A stretch of DNA of 64,000 nucleotides from Sitta carolinensis (Eukaryota; Chordata; Aves; Passeriformes; Sittidae), in assembly GCA_032173965.1 (NCBI GenBank), contig CM063309.1, positions 3,144,402 to 3,208,401 of the forward strand, in the 5' to 3' direction. The position numbers were made by a program, and so were the translations under genes. The notes under the pieces were generated by a model. It saw only the letters and a program-made list of their open reading frames with translations. It made no database searches and was not told where the DNA came from. Shown here in pieces: positions 13,180 through 25,800 of this stretch (positions are counted from its first letter, which is position 1; each line of letters starts with the position of its first letter).

Positions 13180-14215
13180 GGGGGTCTATGGGGCTATAGG
13201 GTCTATAGGGTCCTATAGGGGTCTATAGGGTTTATGGGGTCCTATAGGGGTTCAGAGGGTCCTATAGGGTCCTATAGGGTCCTATAGGGTTCTATAGGTT
13301 TATTGGGGTTCTATAGGTTTATGGGTTCTATAGGGTTCTATAGGGTTCTATGGTTCTATAGGGTTTTATGGGGTTCTATAGGGTTCTATAGGGTTTTATT
13401 GGGTTCTATAGGGTTTATTGGGTTCTATAGGGTTCTATAGGGTTTATTTATTGGGGTTCTATAGGGTTTTATTGGGTTCTATAGGGTCTAGGTTTATGGG
13501 TTCTATAGGTTTTATTGGGTTTTATAGGGTCCTATAGGGTTCTATAGGGTTCTATAGGTTTTATTGGGGTTCTATAGGGTTCTATAGGGTTTTATTGGGG
13601 TTCTATAGGGTTCATAGGTTTTATTGGGTTTTATAGGGGTTCTATAGGGTTCATAGGGTTTTATTGGGGTTCTATAGGGTTATAGGTTTATTGGGTTCTA
13701 TAGGGTTATGATAGGGTTTATAGGGTTCTATAGGGGTGTCTATAGGGTGTCTATAGGGTTCTATAGGGTCCTAAAGGGTCCTATAGGATTCCTATAGGGT
13801 TCCTATGGGGTCTCTATAGGGTCCTATAGGGTTTCCATAGGGTTCTATAGGGTCCTATAAGGTTTCTAATATGGTTTCTATGGGTCCCTATAGGGTTTTA
13901 TAGCTTCCTATAGGGTTCTATAGGATTCCTGTAGGGTTTTATTGGGTCCTATAGGGTTTCTATAGGATTCCTATAGGTTTCCATAGGGTTTTAATTGGGT
14001 CCTATAGGGTTTCTATAGGGTTCTATAGGGTTTCCATAGGGTTTTATATGGGTCCTATAGGGTTTCCATAGGGTTCCTATAGGGTTTCCATAGGGTTTTA
14101 TTGGGTCCTATAGGGTTTCCATAGGGTTCCTATAGGGTTTCCATAGGGTTTTATTGGGTCCTATAGGGTTTCCATAGGGTTCCTATAGGGTTTCCATAGG
14201 GTTTTATTGGGTCCT
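13180..14215. repeat. ctatagggttc minisatellite
   Basis: About 1 kb of 11-12 bp units (tatagggttc, tatagggtcc, with ttattgggtt variants). The units superficially resemble telomere repeat but carry a TATA spacer. Confidence 0.95.
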
Positions 14216-15795
14216 TCTAATTTCTTTTGTGTTTATTTCTGTTTTTTCCCGAGGTTTCGGGACAAACCCCGACACCGATTTTTCCGGGTGATTTTTTTTT
14301 TATTTAATTTATTTTATTTTTTCCCGAGGTTTTGGGCAGCCCCTAATGCCCGATTTTTTTTTGTTTTAATTTATTTTTGTTTTTTTTCCCGAGGTTTTGG
14401 GACAAACACCGACGTCGGATTTTTTCGGGTGTTTTTTTTTTTATTTATTATTTTATTTTTTCCCGAGGTTTCGGTCAGCCCCTAATGCCCGATTTTTTAT
14501 TTTTTTTTAATTTATTTTAATTTTTCCCGAGGTTTTGGGACAAACCCCGACGCCAGATTTTTTCTGATGTTTTTTATTTAATTTATTTTATTTTTTCCCG
14601 GGGTTTTGGGACAAACCCGACACCGGATTTTTTTCTGATGTTTTTATTTCATTTATTTTATTTTTTTCCGTAGTTTTTGAGCGGTGCCTGACGCCCGATT
14701 TTTATTTTTATTTTAATTTATTTCGTTTTTCTCCCGAGGTTTTGGGACAAACACCGACACCGGATTTTTTTCTGATTTATTTTTAATTTATTTTATTTTT
14801 TTCCCGAGGTTTTGGCGGCCCCTAATGCCCGATTTTTGTTGGGTTTTTTGGTTTATTAAATTTATTTCTGTTTTTTCCCGAGGTTTTGGGACAAACACAG
14901 ACGCCGGATTTTGGGGTTTATTTTTGTTTATTTTTAATTTATTTCGTTTTTTTTCCCGAGGTTTCGGGCGGCCCCTGAAGCCCGATTTTTATTTTATTTT
15001 TAATTTATTTTATTTTTTTTCCCGAGGTTTCGGGACAAACCCCGACGCCGGATTTTTTCTGATGGTTTTTATTTAATTTATTTTATTTTTTCCCGGGTTT
15101 TGGGACAAACCGACCCGGATTTTTTCTGATGGTTTTTATTTAATTTATTTTTTTTTTTTTCCCGAGGTTTTGGGACAAACACCGACGCCGGATTTTGGGG
15201 TTTTTTTGTTTATTTAATTTATTTCGGTTTTTCCCGAGTTTCGGCGGCCCCTGAAGCCCGATTTTTATTTTATTTTAATTTATTTTATTTTTCCCGAGGT
15301 TTCGGGACAAACCCCGACGCCGGATTTTTTCTGATGGTTTTTATTTAATTTATTTTATTTTTTCCCGAGGTTTTGGGACAAACCCCGACGCCGGATTTTT
15401 CTGATGGTTTTTATTTAATTTATTTCGTTTTTTTCCCCGAGGTTTCGGGCGGCCCCTGAAGCCCGATTTTTATTTTATTTTTAATTATTTTTATTTTTTC
15501 CCGAGGTTTCGGACAAACCCCGACGGCGGATTTTTTCTGATGGTTTTTATTTAATTTATTTTATTTTTCCCGAGGTTTTGGGACAAACCCCGACGCCGGA
15601 TTTTTTCTGATGGTTTTTATTTAATTTATTTTATTTTTCCCGAGGTTTTCGGGACAAACCCCGACGCGGATTTTTTCTGATGGTTTTTATTTAATTTATT
15701 TTATTTTTCCCGAGGTTTTGGGACAAACCCCGACGGCGGATTTTTTCTGATGGTTTTTATTTCATTTATTTCGTTTTTTTCCCGAGGTTTCGGGC
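14215..15795. repeat. 75-95 bp satellite (cccgaggttttgggacaaac)
   Basis: About 20 tandem copies of a unit of roughly 75-95 bp, containing tttcccgaggttttggg, acaaaccccgacgccgga and ttttatttaatttatttt. An alternate sub-unit reads gggcggcccctgaagcccga. This is the longest repeat unit in the left half. Confidence 0.9.
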
Positions 15796-16060
15796 GGCCC
15801 CTGGCGCTCGCTCGGCTCCCGGGGAAGCAGCAGCCGCCTCACCCCGCGCTCACACCCCATCCATCACCGCCCCTTCCCCACCTCCCGGCGCCCCCAAATC
15901 CCCGGGAAAATCCCAAAAAAACACAAAACCCCCAAATTCCCGGCGGTTAAACCGCGCCCGGCGGGAAAACAAACCCGAAATGAGGAGAAACGAGGCGAAA
16001 AAAAGGAAAAAAAAAAATCAAAATATTCCCTCCGCCGGCGTTTGGCTGGAGCCGCGGGAT
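15795..16060. other. Non-repetitive GC-rich stretch
   Basis: Unique sequence (about ggctcccggggaagcagcag through to an A-rich patch) between two arrays. No ORF or motif set could be assigned. Confidence 0.4.
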
Positions 16061-16064
16061 TGGG

Positions 16065-16515
16065 AAATGCGGGATTGATTAATTGGGCAATTCGGGGATT
16101 TATTAATTGGGCAATTCGGGATTAATTTATTGGGAAATTCGGGGATTTATTAATTGGGCAATTCGGGATTAAATTTATTGGGAAATCCGGGGATTTATTA
16201 ATTGGGAATTCGGGGATTCATTAATTGGGAAATTCCGGATTAATTAATTGGGAAATCCGGGGATTTATTAATTGGGAAATTCGGGGATTCATTAATTGGG
16301 AAATTCGGGGATTTATTAATTGGGGAATCCGGGGATTTATTAATTGGGAAATTCGGGGATTTATTAATTGGGAAATTCGGGATTAATTAATTGGGGAATT
16401 CGGGGATTTATTAATTGGGAAATTCGGGATTTATTAATTGGGAAATTCGGGATTAATTAATTGGGGAATTCGGGGATTTATTAATTGGGGAATCCGGGAT
16501 TCATTAATTGGGAAA
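16065..16515. repeat. 24-bp attaattgggaaattcgggg array
   Basis: Tandem units of about 21-24 bp built on attaattgggaaattcgggg and repeated about 18 times. Confidence 0.95.
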
Positions 16516-16574
16516 TCCCGGGGGTCGCAGCATCCTCGGCTCCCAAAATTCCCCCACCCCAGGGTGGGAGCGGC

Positions 16575-16790
16575 TCCCGCGGCTCCCAATTCCATAAATC
16601 CCGTTTCTCCTGCATTCCCAGTTCCATAAATCCCATTTCCCTGCATTCCCAGTTCCATAAATTCCGGGTTTTTTTTGCATTCCCAGTTCCATAAAATCCC
16701 GATTTCTCTGCATTCCCAGTTCCATAAATCCCGTTTTTCCTCCATTCCCAGTTCCATCAATCCCCGTTTTCCCGGTGTTTTCCGTTCCAC
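16575..16790. repeat. cattcccagttccataaatc array
   Basis: About six imperfect copies of a 28-35 bp unit centred on cattcccagttccataaatc. Confidence 0.85.
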
Positions 16791-16799
16791 GCGTTCCCG

Positions 16800-17815
16800 T
16801 TCCCGAGTCCCGGCGGGGACAGAGGGACAGAGGGACAGGGGGACAGGGGGACACGGGGTCAGGACACGGGGACAAAGGGACACGGCAGGGACAGAAGGAC
16901 ACAGCGGGGACAGAGGGACACGGAGGGGACAGAGGGGACACGGGGTCAGAAGGACAGAGGGACAGAGGGGACACAGGGGGGACAGGACAGAGGGACAGAG
17001 GGACAGAGGGGACACAGGGGGGACAGGACAGAGGGACAGAGGGGGGACAAAGGGGACAGAAGGACAAGGAGGGGACCGAGGGACACAAGGACACGGGGAC
17101 AGAGGGACAGGGGACAGGAGGAGAGAGGGACAGAAGGGACACGGAAGGGACACAGGGACATAAGGACACGGGGACAGAAGGACAGAGGGACAGACAGAGG
17201 GACACAGGGACAAAGGACACGGAGAGGACAGAGGGGACAGGACACAGGGACAGAGGGACACAAGGAGAGAGGGACACGGAGGGACACGAGGACAGGGGAC
17301 AGAGGACAAAGGACAGGAGGGGACAGAGGGACAAGGGGACAGAAGGACAAGGGGACAGAGGAGACAGAGGGACAGAAGGGACACAGGACAGAAGGACAGA
17401 GGGGACAGGGACACGAAGGGGACAGAAGGACACGGGGACACGGAGGGGACAGAGAGGACAGAGGGACAGAAGGACACGAGGACAGAGGGGACACAGGGAC
17501 AGAAGGACACAAGGAGAGAGGGACACGGAGGGGACACGAGGACAGAGACAGAGGACAAGGACAGGAGGGACAGAGGGACAGGGACAAGGGCAGAGGGGAC
17601 AGAGGGACAGCAGGGACAGAGGGACAGAGGGAGGGGACAGAGGGGACAGAGGGACAGAGAGGACACAGGGACACGAAGGGGACAGAAGGACACGGAGACA
17701 AAAGGACGCGGGGACACGGAGGGGACAGAGGGGACAGAGAAGAGGACACAGGGACAGAAGGACAGAGGGACAGAGGGGACACAGGGACAGAAGGACAAAA
17801 GGGGACAGACGGACC
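16800..17815. repeat. ggacagagggacac purine-rich array
   Basis: About 1 kb of gggacagagg/gggacacgg repeats with no fixed long period. The open frames on both strands (RDRGTEG and VPLSPCPS periodic) are repeat translations. Confidence 0.95.
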
Positions 17816-17919
17816 CCTCCTCCCCCCCCCGCCTCCTCCAAACGCGATAAAAACCCCAAAAACCTCCCCAAAAAAATCCCTGCGGGGAGGGGGGAGGGGA
17901 CGAACCCCCCCCTCCCCCC

Positions 17920-18300
17920 ACAGCGGCGAATTCCCAACACCGGGAATTTCGGGAATGAGCGGGGGGGGGGTTTGGGATGCGCCGACCCCTCCTCCGGCGG
18001 CGAACAAAGCGCCGCGAAGAATTCCATTTATTTCCCTTTTTTTTTTTTTTTTTTTTTTGTATTTTTTCCTTTTTATTTTTGTTTTTTTTTGGGATATTTT
18101 CCCATTTTTTTTTTTTCCTCGGGATCCCGCATTAGCATTCCGGGCGCTGCCTGACCTCTCCTTGCACCCCGGGCCGGGGCGGAGCTGCCTCTAATGTCAC
18201 GATTACTGTCACCGCGCCATTTGTCACCCGGGGCCGGCGACACTCGGCGGCAGCGCCGCTTTCATCTCCCCCACCCTGGAATCCCGCCGGGAATTTTTTC
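17920..18300. other. Non-repetitive island with three TGTCAC motifs
   Basis: Unique GC-rich sequence interrupted by a T run at about 18036-18058. It carries three TGTCA cores (18195-18199, 18207-18211, 18222-18226), the MEIS/TGIF core motif, next to TAAT and GATTA. No coding similarity is recognised. Confidence 0.4.
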
Positions 18301-18310
18301 CGGGAGGGCG

Positions 18311-18311
18311 G

Positions 18312-18350
<39 letters not shown>
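18311..18350. repeat. Long poly(A) run
   Basis: An uninterrupted A tract of roughly 40 bases, bracketed by unique sequence on the left and a poly-G run on the right. It is probably length-uncertain in the assembly. Confidence 0.9.
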
Positions 18351-18354
<4 letters not shown>

Positions 18355-18394
18355 CCCGAAACAGCCGGGAAAAGCAGCGGGGGGGGGGGGGCCT

Positions 18395-19400
18395 GAAAAT
18401 CCCGAAAAATCGCTTTGAAAGCATCGAGATTACCCGAAAAAAACCGAAAAATTGATTTAAAAATATCGAGATTACCCGAAAAAAACCGAAAAAATTGATT
18501 TAAAAATATCGAGATTACCCGAAAAAAACCCGGAAAATTGATTTAAAAGCATCGAGATTACCCGAAAAAAAACGAAAAATTGATTTAAAAACGATTTCCG
18601 AAAACAATATTAAAATCGAGTTACCCGAAAAATTGATTTAAAAATATCGAGATTACCCGAAAAAAAACCGAAAAATTGATTTAAAAATCGAGATTACGAA
18701 AAACCCGAAAATGATTAAAAGCATCGAGATTACCCGAAAAAAAACGAAAAATTGATTTAAAAACATCAAGATTACCCGAAAAATTGATTTAAAAATATCG
18801 AGATTACCCGAAAAAAACCGAAAAATTGATTTAAACACATCGAATTACCCGAAAATCGCCTTAAATATATCGATTACCGAAAATCCTAAATCAGATTACG
18901 AAAAATCGCTTTAAAAGCATCGAGATTACCCGAAAAGCAAAAAAAATCGCTTTAAAATATCGAGATTACCGAAAAAACCGAAAAATTGATTTAAAAACAT
19001 CAAGATTACCCGAAAAAAACCGAAAAATTGATTTAAAAACATCAAGATTACCCGAAAAATCGTTTAAAAATATCGAGATTACCGAAAACCCGAAAAATCG
19101 CTTTGACAACATCAAGATTACCCGAAAAATCGTTTTAAAAATATCGAGATTACCTAAAAACCCCGAAAATTCGCTTTAAACAAACATCGAGATTACCCGA
19201 AAAATCGCTTTAAAAAATCAAGATTACCAGAAAAATCTCTTTAAAAATATCGAGATCACCCGAAAAAGCCGAAAAATGCATTTAAAAACATCAGATTACC
19301 CGAAAAATCGCTTATAAAAATATCGAGATTACCAGAAAAAACCCGAAAAATTGATTTAAAAAATCGAGATTACCCGAAAACGCAGAAAATGATTCCCTTT
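18395..19400. repeat. About 40-bp gatttaaaaatatcgagatt array
   Basis: About 25 copies of a unit of 38-45 bp containing atcgagattacccgaaaaa and accgaaaaattgatttaaaa. CpG is retained inside an A-rich unit. Confidence 0.95.
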
Positions 19401-21530
19401 AAACTCGGATAATCGCAAAATCGTAAAACAAACTAAACCAAAACAAAAGACCTTGAAAAACCCAAAATCGCCTGAAAAAAAATACCCAAAATCACCCAAA
19501 TACAAGAATGACCCAAAATGCAAAAATTCACCCGAAAACCCAAAATCACATTAAATACCAAAAATCGCCTAATACCGCCAAAAACCCTAAAAAATCCTAA
19601 AAAACCAAAAAATCCTAAAAAAAAATCCCAAAATCCCCAAAAAATACGAAATGACCCTAAACACCCAAAATCACCTTAAAAACCAAAAATCCCAAAACCC
19701 AAAAATCACCATTAAACCCAAAATCCCTAAAAAAACAAAATCCCTAAAAACAACAATCCTAAAATCCCTAAAAATGTCAAAAAACCCAAACAAAACCCCC
19801 CCCAAAATACAAAAATGACCCAAACCACCCCAAAAATACCTTAAAAACCCCAAATCGCCTAAAAAAAATCCCAAAAAATACCTGAAAAAAATCCCAAAAT
19901 CCCAAAAAAAATCCCAAAATCCCCAAAAAAAAAATCCCAAAAAATCCCTAAAAAAATCCCAAAAATCCCTAAAACCCCAAAATCCCAAACCAAAATCCCT
20001 AAAAAAAACCAAAAATCCTAAAAAAAATCCCTAAAAAAAAATCCAAAATACCCTAAAAAAAAAATCCCAAAAATCCCTAAAAACCCCCCAAAATCCCTAA
20101 AAAAAATCCCAAAAACCCTAAAAACAAATCCCAAAAATCCCTAAAAAAAACCCCAAAAATCCCAAAAATCCCTAAAAAAAAATCCCTAAAAACCCTAAAA
20201 AAAAATCCAACCTAAAAACAACCCAAAAAAAAAAAAATCCCAAAAATCCCAAAAAACAATCCAAAAATCCCTTAAAAATCCCTAAAAAAACCCCAAAATC
20301 CCTAAAAAAATCTCAAAAAACCTAAAAAAACCCCCCAAAAAACCCCTAAAAATCCCTAAAAACCCTAAAAAAATCCCAAAACCCTAAAAAAATCCCTAAA
20401 AAAATCCCAAAACCCCTAAAAAAAAATCCAAAAACCCCTAAACAAAATCCCTAAAAAACCAAACCAAACCACCCTAAAAAAAATCCCAAAACCCAAACAA
20501 AATCCCAAAAATCCCTAAAAAATCCCTAAAAAAACCAAAACCCCTAAAAAAATCCCAAAATCCCTAAAAAAAAAATCCCAAAAATCCTTAAAAATATCCC
20601 TAAAAAACCCAAAAACCCCTAAAAAAATCGTAAAAAACCCTAAAAAAATCCCAAAAACCCTAAAAAAAATTAAAAAAACCCTAAAAAAATCGTAAAAAAC
20701 CCTAAAAAAATATATCCCAAAAATCCCTAAAAAAATCCCAAAAAACCCCTAAAAAATCCCAAAAATCCTTAAAAAAATCCCTAAAAAAAATCCCAAAAAC
20801 CCCTAAAAAAATCCCAAAAATCCTTAAAAAAATCCCTAAAAGAAATCCCCAAAAATCCTTAAAAAAATCATTAAAATCCTTAAAAAAATCCCAAAAATCC
20901 TTAAAAAAATCCCTAAAAGAAATCCCAAAAATCCTTAAAAAAATCATTAAAATCCTTAAAAAAAATCCCAAAAATCCTTAAAAAATCGCTAAAAAAAATC
21001 CCAAAAACCCTTAAAAAAATCATAAAATCTAAAAATCGCTAAAAAATCCAAAAACCCCTAAAAAATTTAAATCCTTTAAAAAATCCCAAAAATCCTTAAA
21101 AAAATCCTAAAAAAATTCCCAAAAACCCTAAAAAAATCCCAAAAATCCTTAAAAAAATCCCTAAAGAAATCCCAAAAATCCTTAAAAAAATCATTAAAAT
21201 CCTTAAAAAAATCCAAAAATCCTTAAAAAAATCGCTAAAAAAAATCCCAAAAATCCTTAAAAAAATCATTAAAATCCTTAAAAAAATCGCTAAAAATCCT
21301 TAAAAAAATCGCTAAAAAAAATCCAAACCCCTAAAAAAATCCAAATCCTTAAAAAAATCGCTAAAACAAATCCCAAAATCCTTAAAAAAATCATTAAAAT
21401 CCTTAAAAAAAATCGCTAAAATCCTTAAAAAATCGCAAAAAAAAATCCCAAAAACCCCTAAAAAAAAATCCCCAAAATCCTTAAAAAAATCCCTAAAGAA
21501 TTCCCCCAAATCCCTAAGGAATTCCCCCAA
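19400..21530. repeat. A-rich ccctaaaaaaatcccaaaaa array
   Basis: About 2.1 kb of degenerate 10-20 bp units (atcccaaaaatccctaaaaa; later atccttaaaaaaatcgctaa). Minus-strand frames (FFRDF periodic) are repeat translations. Confidence 0.95.
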
Positions 21531-21534
21531 ATCC

Positions 21535-21655
21535 CTAATGAAATCCGCCCTCCCGCCCGCGTTAATTAATGGGGGCCGTAATTAATGGATTGGGGGAGGG
21601 GTGACCCCGCCGGGACCCCGGCCGCAATTCCCGCGGCTCGGAGAGTTGCCATAAA
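21535..21655. other. Short island with paired TAATTAATGG sites
   Basis: Unique sequence with TAATTAATGG twice (core TAATTAAT at 21563-21570 and 21579-21586), 16 bp apart, in a CpG-containing context. TAATTA is a homeodomain core site. Function is inferred only. Confidence 0.4.
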
Positions 21656-22245
21656 ATAAAATAAAATGAAATGAAATAAAATAAAATGAAATAAAATAAA
21701 ATAGAATTAAAAAATAAAATAAAATAAAAATTAAAATAAAATAAAATAAAATAAAAATAAAAATAAAATAAAATAAAATAAAATAAAATAGCTTAAAATA
21801 GCTTAAAATAGCTTAAAATAGCTTAAAATAGCTTAAAATAAAATAAAATAAAATAAAATATAAATATAATAAAAAAAAATAAAATAAAATAAAAATGAAA
21901 TAAAATGAAATAAAATAAAATAAAAATGAAATGAAATGAAATGAAATGAAATAAAATAAAATAAAATAAATAAAATGAAATGAAATGAAATAAAATAAAA
22001 TAAAATAAATTAAAATGCAATAAAATAAAATGAAATAAAATAGATTAAAATAAAATAATAAAATAAAATAAATAAAATAAAAATAATCAAAATAAAATAA
22101 AAATAAAAATAAAAATAAATAAAACAAAGTAAATAAAAATAAAATAAAATAAAAATAAAATAAAATAAATGAAATGAAATGAAATGAAATAAAATAAAAT
22201 AAAATAAAATAAAATAAAATAAAATAAAATAAAATTTACAAAATG
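21650..22245. repeat. (TAAAA)n pentanucleotide array
   Basis: About 600 bp of aaaataaaat with atgaa and atagctta variants. Confidence 0.97.
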
Positions 22246-22319
22246 AAATGGGGATTGGGGTTGAGGGGAGGGAAATTCCCATGTGGGGAGGAAATTCCTG
22301 CGGTGCGGGAAATGCGGGA

Positions 22320-23265
22320 TGGGGGAAAATCTGGGATGTAAAATCGGGAAAAAAACGGAGCGGGAAAATCTGGAAAATCTGGGATGTAAAGAGAGGAAAA
22401 TCCGAGAAAATCCGGGAAAATCCGGGATGCAAATAGGAGAAAATCTGGGATACAAAGGGAGGAAAATCTGGGATAAGAATAGAGGAAAATCTGGGATATT
22501 CTGGGATACAAAGAGAGGAAAATCTGGGATGCAAAGAGAGGAAAATCTGGGATACAAAGGGAGGAAAATCTGGGATATTGATGCAGGAAAATCTGGGATA
22601 TTCTGGGATGAGGATAGAGGGAAATCTGGGATAAAAATAGAGGAAAATCTGGGATGCTCTGGGATACAAAGAGAGGAAAATCTGGGATATTCTGGGATGC
22701 TGATGGGGGAAAATCCGGGAAAATCTGGGATACAAAGGGAGGAAAATCTGGGATATTCTGGGATACAAAGAGAGGAAAATCTGGGATGCAAATACAGGAA
22801 AATCTGGGATATTCTGGGATGCTCTGGGATATTCCGGGATATTCTGGGATGCTCTGGGATGCTCTGGGATATTCCGGGATATTCCGGGATATTCTGGGAT
22901 GCTCTGGGATGCTCTGGGATATTCCGGGATATTCTGGGATGCTCTGGGATGCTCTGGGATATTCCGGGATATTCCGGGATATTCTGGATGCTCTGGGATG
23001 CTCTGGGATATTCCGGGATATTCTGGGATGCCTGGATGCTCTGGATATTCTGGGATATTCCGGATATTCTGGGATGCTCTGGGATATTCTGGGATATTCG
23101 GATATTTGGGATGCTCTGGGATATTTGGGATGCTCTGGGATATTCTGGATATTCCGGGATATTCTGGGATGCTCTGGGATGCTCTGGATTCCCGGGATAT
23201 TCCGGGATATTCTGGGATATTCTGGGATGCTCTGGGATATTCTGGGATATTTTGGGATGCCGGCC
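22320..23265. repeat. 10-bp tctgggatat/tctgggatgc array
   Basis: An irregular 16-25 bp period (gggaggaaaatctgggatac) to about 22800 becomes a strict 10-bp period (tctgggatgc, ttccgggata) to 23265. Confidence 0.95.
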
Positions 23266-24110
23266 GCAGCAGCCCCGCCGCTTTCCCGAGGTTTTCCCGG
23301 CTGGAAAATCTCCGCGCTCCTCCCGCCCGCCCGCGCTCCCTCTGGAGCCGCCGGGGAGAATCGACCCCGGGAATTCCAGGGAAAAAAAATTCCAAATACC
23401 CAATCCCAACCCGCATTCCCAAAATCCAACCGGGAGAGCAAAACCCGACCCGGGAGAGCCCCAAATCCAGCCGGGAATTCCCGCTCGTGCCTCCCCTTCC
23501 GCGAGCCCCCCCAAAAAAATGGGAATTCCTCCCCAAAAATCGCCTGGAAGGAATTCCAGGATTCCCGAGGATTCCGGGGTTTTCCAGGCTCAGCTCCGCC
23601 CGGATCCTGCCGCGTTTTGGGGAGCTCAGGAATTTTTCCAGCTTTTTTTTTTCCATCCCTGCGGATTCCCGCTGATTTTTCCCCAGCTCCGTTTTTCCCG
23701 ATTTATTTTTGTGAATTCCCCGCTGGTTTTGCGTGGAATATTTGGGATGCCCGCGTTGTCTTCCCGGGATTTTCCCTCCCAGCAGCCGAATTTCCCTGGA
23801 AAATTCCCGATCCGAACAGATGCGAGCGGCCTTTCCATCCCGAATTTTTTTTTTTTTTTTTGGGAAAACTTTTTTTTTTTTTTTTTTTTTTTTTCCCCCG
23901 GTGGGTTTTGGATATTCCCGGGTTTTTCCAAGCTCCCAGCTCGGGATTTTTGGGGTTAAAAATTGGGATTTTGGCGCTCGGGCGGGGCTGGGCTTTGTTC
24001 TGGCGGGGCTGCTCCCGGGAAGATTCCCGGGATCCATAAAAACATCAAAGGGAAGGAGGGAGGGAGGGAGGGAAGGAGCCCCTGGAAACCGCAGGAAGGG
24101 TTTGGGAAAA
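23266..24110. other. Non-repetitive stretch with two long T runs
   Basis: About 850 bp of mostly unique sequence rich in aattccc/gggaatt words, with T runs near 23848 and 23873. No splice-bounded coding exon, RNA gene or known element was recognised. Confidence 0.5.
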
Positions 24111-24119
24111 ATGGGATTG

Positions 24120-24700
24120 GAGAAAATCCGGGAATGGGGAAAGAGGCCGGGAATGGGGTCGGGATGAGGAGAGAACCTAAAATGGGATGGAGGGAGGGAA
24201 TGGGAGCAAAACCTGGGAATGGGGACCTGGGATGGGGAAAAAAACTGGGAATGGGGACCTGGGATGGGAACAAATCCCTGGAATGGGAACAAAACCTGGG
24301 AATGGGGACCTGGAGTGGAAAAAAAAAAACTGGGAATGGGGATCTGGGATGGGGAAAAAAACTGGGAATGGAAGCAAAACCTGGGAATGGGGACCTGGAA
24401 TGGGGAAAAAAACCTGGGAATGGGAAAAAAAAACCCGGGAATGGGGACATGGAATGAGGAAAATAACTGGGAATGGGGACCTGGAATGGGAAAAAAAACT
24501 GGGAATGGGAACAAATCCCTGGAATGGGGACCTGGAATGGGATTGGGATGGGAGAGAGAACCCACAATGGGATGGAGGGAGGGAATGGGGTTGGAATGGG
24601 ATTCAATCCTTGGAATGGGGACCTGGGAATGGGATTCAATCCTTGGAATGGGGACCTGGGAATGGGATTCAATCCTTGGAATTTCAATCCCCGGAATGGG
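24120..24700. repeat. gggaatggggacctgggatg array
   Basis: Tandem units of 25-35 bp containing gggaatggggacctgg, with aaaaaaact or aacaaatccc spacers. Confidence 0.95.
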
Positions 24701-24979
24701 ATCAAGGCCAGGGGCAGGAAACAAGAGCAGGAAACAGGAAAAACATTTTGGGTTTTTTCCTCCCCCATTCCCCTGCACCCCTAAAAACCCCAAAACCCTC
24801 CAGGATTTCCGGGAAAGCTCGGGATGGCCGGGAACTAAAAATAAAAAAACAAAAATAAAAATGAAAATATAAATAAAAATAAAAATAAAAAATGTGGGGG
24901 TGGAGAGAGGGATCTGGTGGGAAATGGGGAAAATCTGATTTTTCCCCACAAAAATTAAATTTAAAAAATAATAAAAAAG

Positions 24980-25150
24980 GGAATGGATCCCACGGGAAAT
25001 GGATCCCACGGGAATGGATCCACGGGAATGGATCCCACGGGATTGGATCCCACGGGAATGGATCCACAGGATTGGATCCACAGGAATGGATCCCACGGGA
25101 TTGGATCCACGGGATTGGATCCACAGGATTGGATCCCACGGGAAGGGATC
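24980..25150. repeat. ggatcccacgggaat array
   Basis: About 12 copies of a 13-15 bp unit, ggatcccacgggaat or ggatccacaggatt. Confidence 0.95.
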
Positions 25151-25270
25151 CCAGAAGGAGAAAAGGAAGGATTTGAACTTCAGGAAAATCCGGGAGAGGC
25201 TGGAGTCGCTCCCGGCCCTCATTCAGAATTAATTAATGTGGAATTATTTCTTTCCCACGGGATTTTTTAG
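25150..25270. other. Short unique stretch with ATTAATTAAT
   Basis: Non-repetitive sequence with ATTAATTAAT at 25228-25237, a homeodomain-type core. No coding evidence. Confidence 0.35.
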
Positions 25271-25359
25271 GGGAATCATCCCAACCCAACCCCGGAGCAA
25301 GGGGGGAAAATCGGGATAGGAAAATCCGGAGCGACCCGGCATCGATTATTCCTGGATCG

Positions 25360-25800
25360 GGAATTATTTTTCCTGGGATCTTTTTGGTCGATCTGGTGCC
25401 GGGGACACTTTTGGGATCAGGAATTTTTCCTGGGTGGGGCACTTTTGGGATCAGGAATTTTTCCTGGATGTCGGGGCACTTTTGGGATCGGGAATTATTT
25501 CCTGGGATGCTCGGGGGGCACTTTTGGGATCAGGAATTTTTTCCTGGGATGCTCCAGTGACTCTTTGGGATCGGGAATTTTTCCCTGGGATGCTCCGGGG
25601 GCACATTTGGAATTCGCAATCATTTCCAGGACGCTCCAGTGACACTTTGGGAACCGTAATGTTTTCCAGGGCGCTCCGGGGGCGTTTTTTGGGATCCGTA
25701 ATTATCCCCGGGATGTTCCAGTCACGCTTTTGGACCCGTAATTATTTCCTGGGATGCTCCGGGGGCACTTTCGGGATCTGTAATTATTTCCGGGATGCTC
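25360..25800. repeat. About 50-bp gggatcaggaatttttcctg array
   Basis: About eight diverging copies of a 45-55 bp unit containing cacttttgggatcagg, aattatttcctgggatg and ctccgggggc. Confidence 0.9.

Noticed and set aside
13180..14215. Interstitial telomere repeat
   Set aside because: The unit is tatagggttc, not TTAGGG; no perfect hexamer runs.
22010..25222. 1070-codon minus-strand open frame that looks multi-domain
   Set aside because: It crosses several unrelated arrays (NIPEYPG, FILFYF, IPRIESHS periodicities) with no recognisable domain.
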